NCBI GenBank assembly: GCA_020809705.1 | Contig: CP085828.1 | Span: 310,001 to 374,000, forward strand | DNA length: 64,000 nucleotides | Reading direction: 5' to 3' | Source: Calonectria ilicicola | Taxonomy: Eukaryota; Ascomycota; Sordariomycetes; Hypocreales; Nectriaceae | Shown here: positions 1 to 10,900 of the stretch, one piece after another | How the letters are laid out: each line of letters opens with the position of its first letter | How positions within the stretch are numbered: the stretch's first letter is position 1 | Program-made: the position numbers and the translations under genes | Notes under the pieces: generated by a model | What the model was told of the DNA's origin: nothing | Databases searched by the model: none | The model's input: the letters and a program-made list of their open reading frames with translations, nothing else

Positions 1-70
1 TAGAAGTGGGCATAGCAGTCACCATAGCGGTGAGGAATACTAGGCTGGATGCAAGGCCGGAAAAGCGCAT
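1..70 (-). CDS. 5' end of a secreted protein gene (partial, runs off left edge)
   Basis: The ATG is at 70-68 on the minus strand and the frame is open to the window edge, giving 23 residues. They read as a signal peptide: a short basic start (MRFSG), a hydrophobic core (SLVFLTAMV) and a small-residue end (TAMP) where signal peptidase could cut. The codon context (ACA before ATG) and a TATAAAA box about 135 bp upstream support this as a real start. The frame was too short for automatic ORF calling. Nothing can be said about the mature protein. An ordinary fungal secreted protein is the likeliest reading; the signal peptide itself is seen directly, the rest is inference. Confidence 0.6.
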   Translation of the reverse strand, partial: MRFSGLASSLVFLTAMVTAMPTS

Positions 71-177
71 TGTGAATGAATTAATGTGTGAAGGGAAAGG
101 AGTAGGGATATGTGCTTGTTGAATCTGAGGACGCTTTTATGTCTGTGAGGTAGTTGAGATTGTTGATGGTGATTTTG

Positions 178-220
178 AGAATTCAAGTAGCCCTCTATCT
201 GCCTTTTATACTTGAATTCT
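178..220. repeat. 12-bp perfect inverted repeat in promoter
   Basis: AGAATTCAAGTA at 178-189 is repeated exactly in inverted orientation at 209-220, with a 19-nt spacer. It lies 108-150 bp upstream of the secreted-protein ATG and overlaps its TATA box. It could be a dimeric regulator site or a cruciform-forming sequence; no named factor is recognised. Confidence 0.5.
204..210 (-). promoter_or_regulatory. TATA box for the partial secreted-protein gene
   Basis: TATAAAA on the minus strand, about 135 bp before the ATG at 70. It overlaps by two bases the right arm of a perfect 12-bp inverted repeat (178-189 and 209-220), so protein bound to the repeat could affect this promoter. Confidence 0.4.
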
Positions 221-1873
221 GCTTGAAATGGCCTTTCTCTCCTTTCATCACCGTGATTTACGATCCACTAAATCGATGACCTCGTATCATGGGTTACCTT
301 CGTCCCACACAGCCATTACTGCCTGATGACAGTTGCATATTCCAAGCCTCCATCAAGGATGATCTTCTCATTCCTGTCAGCTGATGACTCCAGTTTGAGT
401 GAGGCCGCGCGAATAACATCATGCCAAATGGGAACTTGTGCTACATGATCCAGACAGTGATTTTCTCAGTTTGCTCTCTTCCAATCAACTTTATCCATCT
501 GCTGCAAGGGATTCGTTTGAATGAACCTTATTGAAACTGTGGGGCACGTCTTTGGCTATTCTGAGGCTGATGTTCCGCCACTACGCCCCATACGCAAAGG
601 ATTATGTCGATCATCACGCAGCTAATTCTTTTGGCTCGCTGGAACATTTCCCAATGAGAGCCCAATTAAATTCTACAAATTCGTTCTTCCCCGCTCAGCC
701 AGCGCGTTGGCGCTACTTGGCGAAAGAGGGGTTTCGCTCCGCTTTGCCGTTTTGGAAGGCCATCACAAAACATATTCACATCACACTGGCGGATACCAAC
801 GCGAAGAGAAACAAACAAGATGCCTACTAAGTGAACAAATTTTAGGCACGGGTATGATTTCCGTATGCATAACTATTAAATAAAGTTAGAAATTAGGGTT
901 GCCATGCCAGTTTTAGCCATACCATGGAAAGGCAATACACCAGTAGCAGCGAACTATGCCCTGAAACTGGTGACAAGATTACGCATTTGGTTGCCTCAAG
1001 GGCTGAGCTTGCATCGGTCGTAGTTTACTGCACATAAGATCAAAGCGCCACATGTAGGTGTCGTGTCAGTTTCTCATTCGCGTCCCTGACCGAAATCTGA
1101 GGATCTACCATAGCTAACTTGACATTGCTGACAAGTGGTTCCATGCCAAGCCGACCAGCCGCCCTCGTGTAATAGGCCAAGAGGTACTAAATTCGGGCTA
1201 TCGGCCACTGCCCTTCCTGGTGGCCGACTTTAGTATGAAGGCATGCCTGGCCTTGGTGAGGGAAATATTTGCGTGTCTTAGCCGTCGGTTATACAGTGAC
1301 GTCACAAAATCATGCTCGAGGATTACGCCGAGCAATTGGTCTGAAACTCGCTCAGCCTCAATGAGAGATGGCTGTTTGTAATCGCATTGGTGGAGATGGT
1401 GTTTATCACTGCTTAGCAAATGCGCCACCGCCGGGAAGATGGATGCCGGGAAATTTTAATTTAGGCCAGTAAATGCGTCATTTGAAGATTTATTTTCTTT
1501 CTAAAAAACTTGGCTTTCATCTTCTATGATGAGCGGTTATCCTTATATCATATCAACTCACTGCAGTGTGGTAGCCGCGGGGTGTTAGGCAATGCCTAGA
1601 GTTACACCTAGCGCCGTTAGGGAGCCATGTATATTTCACATCTGTTTGTTCTTTGGAACCACAAGCAGACGGTAAATGCAGAAAGCCTGAGAATGAAACC
1701 AATTTCGTTAGAGATTGTGAATATCGGAGACTCTGTCTCTGAAAGTTGACCATCACTACGGTCCCGTTTCCAGCTAGCTTACTCAGAGACTGCCAGACGA
1801 AGGAGGCGCATCTCGAGGAATTATATAGAGCCAAGTCTTAACTCCTTTTACGCGACAATATATGCGTCCCGAT

Positions 1874-2905
1874 TCATTTGAGGTACAAAAAGTACTGCGT
1901 AAACACGCCGAAATCCTCCAGCAAATTGATTGAGCTGCCCAATATCCAGCTCAGATTGATAAGTACATGCTTCCGGTAGATGCGACTTGATTCGCCCGGT
2001 TGGCAAACCGCTGCATCGAGACATTTTGATTTGAAGGCAAAGATACAAATCAAGAGGCTGGTATTACCAAGGGCGGCAAAGGTGAAGAACAGCATACTAA
2101 GTCCATCCGTCGCTTTGCGCCTCCAATTGAGCCATAATTGTGGAATGCGAGAGGCCACATATGAAACTGTACAGAGATAGCCGAAAAGCTGACCCATAGG
2201 ATCAAAGGATAGATCGATTTCACTTTTTTTATTTTCATCGCTGCCGCTAATTTTGCTTCTGGCGATCCAACCAACGACCCTAGCTCCAGAAACTCCGGCA
2301 ACAATAAGGGCGTTCCAGATAAATTTCTTTGCACCGGGGGAAACTGGATGCTGTGGCACAATAGAGGAATCATCCGTGGGAATATTTGATCGACTTGGGC
2401 CACCTCGTTCCTTCTCAACGTTCAAGAATGAGACGTCACTAGTTGGACTAGGGGGGTTTTGCCGTCGGGTAGTATTTTGAGAAGCATTGTTCGATCTTCT
2501 AGGTCTCTAAGTTCGACGAAAATCAGGCCCTTTATACCAAACAATCTGAATAAGAAGCACCATGTCTGAGAAGGCGTAGTAGACGGCAAGTACTAGCTAA
2601 ATGGCCGTTAGTAGAAACCCACAGCAACATCAGACAACAGACGCTTACTAAAGATGCTATAACATTTTGCAAAACGGCGCCGACGATATTAAATAAATCA
2701 CCAACTAGCCAAATGATTATAATGGAAGCGATAATCCGTCAGAACTCTTGTTTCGAAAGTTTTGGTACATTTGGGGAGTCAGAACCACCACTAGACGGGG
2801 AATTAGTAACCTTCTTTCATATGATCTGAAGGCATGAATATTACCCCATGAGCCAATGGAAATTGCTCTGCGTAAGGATGGACATGTGCGTGTTAGCCCT
2901 TTGAC
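1874..2905 (-). pseudogene. Decayed vacuolar PQ-loop (Ypq/PQLC2-like) transporter gene
   Basis: Ypq proteins are seven-helix vacuolar carriers of basic amino acids with two PQ-loop motifs. Both motifs are visible: VVVLTPQMYQNFRNKSSDGL (around 2790-2735) and ASRIPQLWLNWRRKATDGLS (around 2120-2060), followed by the typical C-terminal part (NLSWILGSS...LLEDFGVFTQYF). Two introns are still recognisable: 2844-2791 (GT-AG, branch TACTAAT) and 2648-2597 (GT-AG, branch CTAAC). At least two lesions break the gene. One base is missing at about 2719-2722, between SDGLSLP and IIIWLVGD. An in-frame TAG lies at 2507-2509, in the hydrophilic loop after VWYKGPDFRRT. No start codon was found, because the frame upstream of the first motif meets TGA at 2908-2906. 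The last 183 codons remain open. A sequencing error could explain one lesion but hardly both plus the missing start. Confidence 0.8.
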
Positions 2906-3640
2906 TCAGTATCTCATCATGAAAATTTACCCAAAGATCCCTGAGATATCTTCGATATTAACATCACGCATTGTGTCAGAAAATATTCAAGTAGATTATG
3001 CCGCTAGGCTCTCTATTAGACCGTAGGATGAAACGAAATCATGGATGAAAAGCACGTAAAACCAGCAGGGATAATGATGCTACTAGAGCTGTCAAGGTAA
3101 CGAAGGGATATGCCCCCGAGAATGTGGGTCATACAAGGGCTCCGCTGTCCTATTCACATGCAAATCGCTGCTAATGTATCCATGATCGTGACCCTGAAAT
3201 GAACCGGTTGATATTAAGGGATTTAGTACTGCATCTGCATTCCTTGGACCCTGCCACTGAGCCGGGCCTCTCAGACTTCCAATGAATTCTTTGCTGCTCA
3301 TTCCAATCATCCTAGTTCTCAACTAGTGGCTATTGGGCTTGGGTGCTAAAGCTTAACTTTTACTGGTCATGGTTTTCATCAATCACTGACTGCGACTGAG
3401 GGTACCGGAATATCTGATTAGCCAATACTGCAGTGCCACAGTCATCCGCAAGGTTTGGTCGGGAAATATTATATGGGCTAAGTCAAATAGTTTTATCATA
3501 GTCCAGTTAAAAAAAAACCAGAAACGGTGAGCTTGACAAAGAGGGATATCCAGAGCCACAAAGATGGCAAGTACAAACAAGTCCGGTCATCATTCGCTCA
3601 GCGAAGAAACCATTGACTATGCAAAAAAAAAAGAATGCAT
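2906..3640. other. Intergenic between PQ-loop pseudogene and tRNA
   Basis: No supported gene. Short minus-strand frames (3092-3322, 3383-3580) resemble nothing I know. The lost 5' exon of the PQ-loop gene may once have lain in the first part. Confidence 0.45.
3622..3632 (-). terminator. Pol III oligo-T terminator of tRNA-Phe
   Basis: A run of adenines on the plus strand is a T-run on the minus strand, starting about 9 nt after the tRNA 3' end, as expected for RNA polymerase III termination. Confidence 0.75.
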
Positions 3641-3733
3641 TGCGGTTTGTGTGGATCGAACACACGACCTTCAGATAACAAATTCCCAAAGTTTGACTTC
3701 AGTCTGACGCTCTCCCAACTGAGCTAAACCCGC
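3641..3733 (-). tRNA. tRNA-Phe(GAA) with 20-nt intron
   Basis: The minus strand reads a full cloverleaf of 93 nt. The acceptor strand is GCGGGTT, followed by D-stem GCTC/GAGC with loop AGTTGGGA, anticodon stem TCAGA/TCTGA, loop CTGAAGA with anticodon GAA, and T-arm GTGTG-TTCGATC-CACAC. The discriminator base is A. A 20-nt intron (3677-3696) sits one base 3' of the anticodon, the canonical eukaryotic position, leaving a 73-nt mature tRNA. An oligo-T run (A-run at 3622-3632 on the plus strand) about 10 bases downstream is a Pol III terminator. Oddity: position 5 is G facing A68, a mismatch in the acceptor stem (G1-C72 to G4-C69 and T6, T7 pair normally). Confidence 0.93.
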
Positions 3734-5283
3734 TTCAACTAGCATTAGTGGTGAATGCGATTGCTGGTGGATTCTTCTCGCGGTGTTGACGGACTAAGAG
3801 ATTGCACACGCAAGAACCTTCTTAGTCTTTGAACTGACATGATAAATTTGGTTGCCACTTTTTCACATGATCGTTTTGAATGAATGCACCGTAATGGAAG
3901 TGCCAAGGTTTGCGGCTTAAGGTGGGCCTGGTCCTATTTTCCCCAGTCATCCGCCCATACTTTCATCCAGAGATGGTTTTATTTCACAAGGTTCATAAAG
4001 GTGGAACTTTATACCTGCGCCGAATTGTGCGAGTCATGTTGGTTTTTGAAGGTGCTCCTGAGTGACGAAACACGTGGCACAGAGCACAAAATTTCCCTGC
4101 CAACTTTACCACTGGAAATTGTACAGCAAAAGAAACAATTCTTACTGGATAGTATTTCAAATAGGACTATTCATCCTTATAAGACTTTACATTAAATATG
4201 CGATACGAGCCCTGAAGGCTATTGGCATCTCTTTCTTGGCTATCGTCCTCATGTGTATTATCTGCGTTCTGTCTTCCCTAATCGTCATGCCCATTCCCTA
4301 AGGAACAACCCAAGTTTAGGAAGTTTTGATCACTGGATAAAGTCATAAGAGCATTGATAATTGATCTTCGTTCTGGTAAAATGTTTGCTACATCCGCACA
4401 TACACAAACGCCTGAGCCTACAGTTTGACTTGTTATGTGTGGGAGAGAGCACATGCAAGGCAGGTATACAGCATATGCACGAAATACAAGCTACGAAAGA
4501 ACAAATGGGATGCTTCTAACTAATACTTCCATTTTATTCTTGTAAAACATTGTGTTGCGAAGTGGAGGCTTGGGATCAATTGACGAGTCATACTGTCGTG
4601 CATGAATGTGTTTTGGGGCATCTTTCCCCAGGTTTTGGTCTCACAGTAAGACAATTATTTCAATGGTCTATTTTAGAAGACCGCGCGTTTGGTATCTCTT
4701 CCTTAGAAAATACGAAATCGGGTATTGAAAATGGTGTGAGAGAAAATGCCTCAAATTGAAGCGAATTGAACCCACTATTAGCCATTGCCTCCCTGGCTTA
4801 GGTAGACTTTACCGAGTTGGTGAAGTTACATCGAGCACCATGTCTCGCTTAGAACCAATCGCCCGCTCGCGCTTACGCTGTGATAGCTGTCTGTTTTGTA
4901 CAAGTCAGACCAGTTCCCATTTAGCTTCGGAGTTTGATATTTGCCGGCCAAGTACCCGGAAATCCACGACAGCAATCGACTTGGGCTGCATATCTAGCCC
5001 CCAGGTGCGTCTCAAATTGGATGCTTGAAGAATTAGCTCATACCCCCATCAACACGTCTCTACTGTTAATGTATCTTCACCGTATTTATGACGTCAATGT
5101 AATATTTTTTTAAGCCAGTAGTAGTTCGATCCAGCACATATCCTTAGACCATTATCGATGACCTATAAACAGTACGATTTGAAGTTGGCACTGTTTCATT
5201 TGGTTCCTTTTTTTTAGAAATCAAAAAAAAAAAAAAAAAAAAAAAAACATAGCGTAGCTGATGAATTATGACGGACTCCATCG
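3734..5283. other. AT-rich intergenic region before the polyketide genes
   Basis: No supported gene. The frame at 4062-4301 would give a hydrophobic tail, but it has no family resemblance and an unconvincing start. The frames at 4550-4759 and 4756-5028 also look like chance. The stretch ends in homopolymer tracts (T-run 5208-5216, A-run 5223-5247), which in fungi often mark a nucleosome-free promoter. Confidence 0.45.
5223..5247 (+). repeat. 25-nt poly(A) tract upstream of the monooxygenase
   Basis: Uninterrupted A25, preceded by a T-run at 5208-5216. It lies about 40 bp upstream of the TATA box and about 125 bp upstream of the monooxygenase ATG. Such poly(dA:dT) tracts exclude nucleosomes and are common in fungal promoters. 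The exact length may be uncertain. Confidence 0.8.
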
Positions 5284-5291
5284 TATAAATA
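5284..5291 (+). promoter_or_regulatory. TATA box of the FAD monooxygenase gene
   Basis: TATAAATA, 83 bp before the proposed ATG at 5374 and just downstream of the poly(A) tract. Spacing fits a short 5' UTR. Confidence 0.5.
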
Positions 5292-5373
5292 AACATTTCA
5301 GTCGGAATTTAACTTTAAAACCCCAACTTTGTCTCTCTATTTCTCTGCCTTGATTGATTTAAGTACGAACAAT

Positions 5374-6976
5374 ATGGTTAGTTGAATCTGGAAGAAATAG
5401 ATTCTGGACTGACGAAATAATTTGCGGTGCACAGACTCAATTTCGGCACAGGGGTCAAAGCCTGCCTACTCAGCTTCATATAATTGTAGTTGGTGCAGGC
5501 TTAAGTGGTCTTGCAACAGCTATTAGTTGTGCTACATCTTTTCATGTGGTTAAAGTCTTCGAGGCTGCGGAAGACCTGACTGAGGTATAAAATTGAGACA
5601 AATGAGAAACGTTCACATAATCTCTGACATGGCTTTAGATTGGTGCAGGGTTGCAATTGACGCCAAATTCAACAAAAATACTCCAGCGATGGGGTTTGCC
5701 AGATTGGCTGTGGGAATCCGGCGCTGAGCCAGGCTGTTTTGCAATACACCGGTATTCAGGCGAGGTTCTCTCTTTAGAATCCGGTTTCGATAAGAGCATG
5801 CGTGCCTCATTTGGAGCTCCATTCATGGACATTCGCCGCATTGATCTCCAAAAGGCGTTATATGACCGTGCCTGCGAGCTGGGAGTGCAGTTCGTGTTTG
5901 GAGAAAGAGTTTCGGATATCGATTTCGAGCACACCAGAATCTCGACTGCGTCAGGAGATGAACACGCTGCGGACCTCATTGTCGCTGCTGATGGGGTACG
6001 GTCACAATGTCGCGCCAGCTTCACGAACGAAGAGGAGTTGTGGCATTCGAGTGGTGACATGGTCTATCGACTAGTACTTGAGCTTAACCATCTTTCGGAT
6101 CCAAAGTTGAGAGACTTAATAAGTAATCCTGAGGTTCACATGTGGATTGGACCTGATTCACATGCCATAGGATACTCCATGAAGGCGGGACACGGGTATA
6201 ATCTCGGCTTCGTTGCTAAAGATGATATCCCTGACGATATGCACCGGCAGAAGTGTTCCGTTGAAGAAGTGAAAGAGCGATTCCAGAAGTGGGATCCCAC
6301 GCTTACACGGTTTCTTGATCACGTTACCACTGTGGAGAAGTGGAAACTTCTGCAACGTAAATGCCCCGTCGTCCCATCTTTGAAGACGTCGTATTGCAGG
6401 TATGCAGCAACGCTAACTTCTTCAAGGCAATGCGCTATCTTCATGGGTCAGCCCAAACTCGAATGTTGTCTTCGTGTAAGTTCTGAAATGATCATCTTAT
6501 TTGTGATTTGGATTTTGGCTAATATTGTTCAATTCACAGCGGGGACTCATGTCACCATATGCTACCATTTCTCGCCCAAGGCGCTAATACTGCTATCGAG
6601 GACGGCGCAGTTCTTGGCGAACTTCTGGGCCACGTAACAGACAGGGGCCAGCTATCTGCGGCCCTTAGTGCGTACGAGGAGCTACGAAAGCCGAGAGCTC
6701 AAAGGATTGTGAAGGAAGCCCATGTACAGGTACGTTCAATATTCCGTTGGCACGGTCAGTAATAATTTGCTGCTAATCTAAACGCGCATGCATTAGCGTG
6801 AAATTCTTCACCTGGTTGATGGGCCGACCCAAGAAGCTCGTGATCAGATCCTACGATCTCAGCTCAGCCGGCAATGTCACGGCCCATCTCCAATTCGCCT
6901 GATATGCTCGGAGACACAAGAGTGGCTGTACGGATATGACGCGTATAAAGAGGTCGGAGAATCGCTTCATTTTTAA
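5374..6976 (+). CDS. FAD-dependent aromatic monooxygenase (salicylate hydroxylase-like)
   Basis: Group A flavoprotein monooxygenase using NAD(P)H and O2 to hydroxylate a phenolic ring. My exon model is 5374-5376, 5435-5584, 5639-6356, 6427-6475, 6540-6729 and 6797-6976, giving 429 aa, normal for the family. All introns are GT-AG with recognisable branch sites. Motifs: the Rossmann GxGxxG (IIVVGAGLSGLATA, residues 17-30), the family signature EIGAGLQLTPN, the DG motif (VAADGVRS, D169-G170), the GD motif (GDSCHHMLPFLAQGA from 308) and a C-terminal WLYGYDAY. The first exon is only the ATG. This is the weakest part of the model; the alternative is a lost start, since CTG stands in the usual start region before PTQLHIIVVG. 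It lies 1.0 kb upstream of the PKS in the same direction, so it probably hydroxylates, perhaps dearomatises or oxidatively decarboxylates, the polyketide. Substrate is inferred only. Confidence 0.88.
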
Positions 6977-7923
6977 TGTTCCGAAATCGAGGTCATAAGG
7001 CTATATCAATTGGCCAAGTTGCCACAATAAATTCATATGGACCAGCATCCTTGAGCCTTTTCGGCTATATTGGATTCTGTTATACCTTTGATGGGTCTTA
7101 TCTCGTTCCTGTATAGGCTCTACTACTGCATATGGGTGACTTCTCCGATGGTTGGTCGGGGTTCATGATCGTTGGGGCCCCGACAAAGGCCCCCACCATG
7201 CCCCAACACTAAATTAGCTAGCCCGAGACGGTCCCGAAGATTAAATTTAGGTCAATTAACTCTTGTGATCAACATTGAGCGGCTGATGACTGTACGATTG
7301 GGAATCCTTTGATGTACTTATTTGAGTGAAGCTCTTATATATGGGTTTGCGCGCCGAGGTCTCAATTGCCGCACCAAGCGAACAGTCACAATTGTCCTTA
7401 TTGTAAAACCAGAAACCCCTCATCAGATCATTCCGTTTAGCGAGAACTCGCTTGGGTTTCCCGTGTGTAGGCAATTGGACGCGCACCAACGGATGCATCA
7501 TTGGGCAGCAACACCTTGTTGTTGGTTGCTAGTGTGGCTTCTATGCGACGCAACGTCACCTCATTCCCTGACCGCTTCATTTCTTTTTGCCCATGTCTAG
7601 AAGTCGGGCCTTCGTGGTTAGTGATATCTCTGGTGAGTACTAGCTTGTGACATCGCGGCATTCATAGCTGGCTAGCGATGTCAGAGTAATTGAGATGACG
7701 AAATGTTGATCGACCTGGGCGCAAAGAAGTTGGCAGCAGTAGTGGCCAGTTTGTGCCGGCAATTTTATCAATATATCCGCCATTAAAATAAATTATCCTT
7801 GTCATTTCCACTATTAAAATGGTGTTTGTGCAATTGAGGAGGTATAAAGCCAACCGCACGCCCAAGCATCCCAGACTACAGCCAAGTCTGTATCAGATTG
7901 ACTTTTGATCATCGTTTCATCAT
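6977..7923. other. Intergenic between monooxygenase and PKS
   Basis: Contains the 3' UTR of the monooxygenase and the PKS promoter. The frames at 7256-7661 and 7662-7865 (minus) and 7322-7600 (plus) overlap one another and have no family signal. No Zn2Cys6-type palindrome was convincing here. Confidence 0.5.
7026..7031 (+). terminator. Polyadenylation signal of the monooxygenase gene
   Basis: AATAAA 50 bp after the stop codon at 6974-6976. Confidence 0.4.
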
Positions 7924-7931
7924 TATATATA
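7924..7931 (+). promoter_or_regulatory. TATA box of the PKS gene
   Basis: TATATATA 69 bp before the PKS ATG at 8000. Confidence 0.5.
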
Positions 7932-7999
7932 CCACTTTCAACCGGATAACCCTAATACCAACCTAGAAATCTAATTGAACTCTGGCTTGACTTGCAACC

Positions 8000-10900
8000 A
8001 TGATTAGCCGTCCGGAAAATGTCACTAGAAAGAGGATTCCCCTTATGGGGCCACTGATTTCTCAATGGACTCATGAAAGTCTCATTGAAATACAGAACAG
8101 TCTTCGGAATGATAGCAGATTTGAATACCTGGCTATTTCATTAGCTAATCTTCCAGATCTGATGCCTATCATGAGCCAGATAGGGATAGTAGACAAGGTT
8201 TCAACCAACCTGGAGGCTCTACGTAATTTCGCATTGGGAGAAGAAATACCCAAAGTCGAAGAATTAACGAATTCTCAAATGGCACCATTGACTCTTTTGT
8301 CACAAGTTTTGCATTGGACGCGTGTTCGCGACGCTTGTAATCCATGGTTGGGAGGCGATGATAAAGACGTACTTGCTGTTCAAGGGTTGTGTGTCGGGTT
8401 TTTACTTGCTGCGGTGTTGTCAGCTGCCGAAAACCAAGCAGAATTTGAACAATTAATTACCAATAGCCTTCGTCTGGTCGCTTGCATTGGTGGAGTGGTC
8501 GATTCTGACATTTCCGACCGTGCGGCACAATCCCACTTTACAACTGTCGCAATACGATGTGAGACAGCATCAGATAAAACTTATCTTGATGCTTGCCTTG
8601 AGTTATTTCCCGAGGTAGGTTTATACCTTCGTATTTCCTTGGTACACACTGACAGTTTCAGGCCTATATATCGTGCATCAAAGATGTAGGAGACGCCACT
8701 GTGACGATCTCAACAGAGAGTCTAGACCCATTTCTATCACATATTCGAAAGGCTAATATGAAGGTCATGGATCTCGGTTTAAATGGTCGTTACCATTACC
8801 AGGGGCACAAGGATACAGCCGAAAAGTTGAAACAGCTTTGCGCTGAGTTTGATATTCTCAAACTAAAAGTCACAAACCCACTTCGTCTTCCTCTGCGGTC
8901 AACCGCGAGTACGCAGATCATCACATGTGGAAATCTACATGAGATAGCGATAGACTCAATTCTCTGTAGGAAGGCTCATTGGTTTGAAACGGTCAAGCGT
9001 ACCGTATCAGATATGGACGTTGACTATACTGCACTCGAATCATTCGGCTTGGAGCCATGCATACCAAGAACCTTGTCTTCTCACAAATTGAGAGTACACG
9101 ACAAGTTTACAAACAGCTACAGCGGGGCATCTTCAGACGAGATAGCAATTGTGGGGATGTCATGCCGCTTCCCAGGGTCAGACTCACCTGAAAGTCTATG
9201 GAAATTACTTGAATCTGGTGAAACAGCGACAAGTCAGCTTCCTCCTGGACGCTTTGGACAGCATGCTACGTCTCGAGAGCCACGACTAGAATCATTTTGG
9301 GGCGGTTTTATTCAAGACCCTGACCAATTTGATCACCGATTCTTCAACATATCTGGCAGAGAAGCAAAGAGCATGGATCCTCAACAAAGACTAGCGTTGC
9401 AGGTTACATATGAAGCGCTCGAGTCAGCAGGATATTGTGGCCAATCCCCTGATAAACGGGAATCGGATATTGGTTGCTATCTTGGCGTTGGAACCGTTGA
9501 CTACGAAAACAACGTCGCGTCAGAAAATGCAAATGCATTCTCTGCTCTGGGAACGCTTCGTGCTTTCGTAAGTGGCAGGGTGAGCCATTTTTTCGGTTGG
9601 ACAGGTCCGTCAATCACATTTGACACGGCCTGCTCATCATCTGCAGTAGCCATTCATACAGCATGCAAGGTAAGATTCTAGAAACGTTCAATTTAAATAA
9701 AAAAAAGTGCTATGATATTAACTATTTCATCTCCAGGCGCTATTGAGCGGCGAATGTTCTATGGCTGTGTCAGGCGGAGTCAATATCATGACGAGCCCCA
9801 TTCTTTTTGAGAATCTTTTTGCAGCATCATTCTTGAATCCAAATGGGCCATCTCGAGCATTCGATGCATCGACGTCGGGGTATTGCCGCGGAGAAGGTGC
9901 CGGAATCTTGGTACTGAAACGATTGTCCAAGGCTGTCGCGGACAGGGATGATATTTTAGGAGTAATCTCCAGCTCCACAGTGAATCAAAGTCCAAACACG
10001 GGCAGCAGCATCACAATTCCCAGCTCGCAGGCGCAGAGCTCTTTGTATAAAAAGGCCCTCAGGGAGGCCGGTGTTGAGGCAAACGATATCACATATGTCG
10101 AGGCGCATGGAACAGGCAAGTAAACTATGATAGCTGCTGTTGGTTGTTCAGTTCTAATTCGCACTCCTTTTCACTAATTAGGAACACCAATTGGCGATCC
10201 TATTGAGTACGAAAGTGTACGATTAACCTTTTCCAATTCTCAGCGCACCCAAGACCTTTTCCTCGGGTCTCTGAAAGACAACATTGGACACGCTGAGGCA
10301 GCATCTGGTGTAGCCGCTATTATTAAAACAGTTCTTATGATGCGCCACGGAATAATACCTAAGCAGGCCAATTTTACAACTCTGAACCCCAACATTAAAA
10401 GTTCAGTGTCAGACCGCATTTGCGTGCCGAAGTCCAACCAAAAGTGGACTTCGCATCAGAATTTGATCGCTTTGGTCAATAACTATGGTGCTGCTGGCAG
10501 CAATGTATCTATGGTGATACGAGAGCACGCCAAACAAAGGTCTTTGGCTGTTGATCAAGGGATAGATTTTCTTACCCCTCACCCAATAATTCTTTCTGCA
10601 AAATCCGAAGCCAGCTTACAGCAGTACATGGACAAGTTGAAATTTTACCTTGGTACAACAAACGCTAGTCTGAGCGACATTGCAAATGAATTAAGCCGCA
10701 GGCAGAATCCGTCCTTCCAATACCGCCTTGGGTTGGTAGCATACGAAAAGAACACATTATTGGGCATGTTGGAAAACATGACGAAAATTAACATCCAAAC
10801 GGCATCTTTAACAACTGATAAGCTCCCGGTAGTTTTGACGTTCGGTGGTCAAACTGGCCAGAGTGTGACGGTCCGGAAGGAAGTCTATTACAACTGCGAT

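Larger units (their letters stand above)
71..1873. other. Intergenic, no gene recognised
   Basis: Apart from the promoter elements near 178-220, I see no supported gene. The open frames at 531-830 (plus) and 1198-1428 (minus) have no recognisable family, no intron signals and no signal peptide. At 1586-1598 there is a near-perfect small palindrome (TAGGCA-A-TGCCTA) within a GC-rich patch (1557-1625) that could be the relic of a transposon end, but no second terminus or target duplication was found. Confidence 0.5.

Noticed and set aside
1198..1428. Short minus-strand protein of 76 codons.
   Set aside because: No recognisable family or gene signals; left as unannotated.
4062..4301. Small membrane protein (hydrophobic C-terminal half).
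   Set aside because: AT-rich DNA often yields hydrophobic chance frames; no family resemblance, promoter or splice support.
8701..9681. Separate KS gene downstream of a short SAT gene.
   Set aside because: The intron at 8615-8661 joins the two in frame; they are one polyketide synthase.
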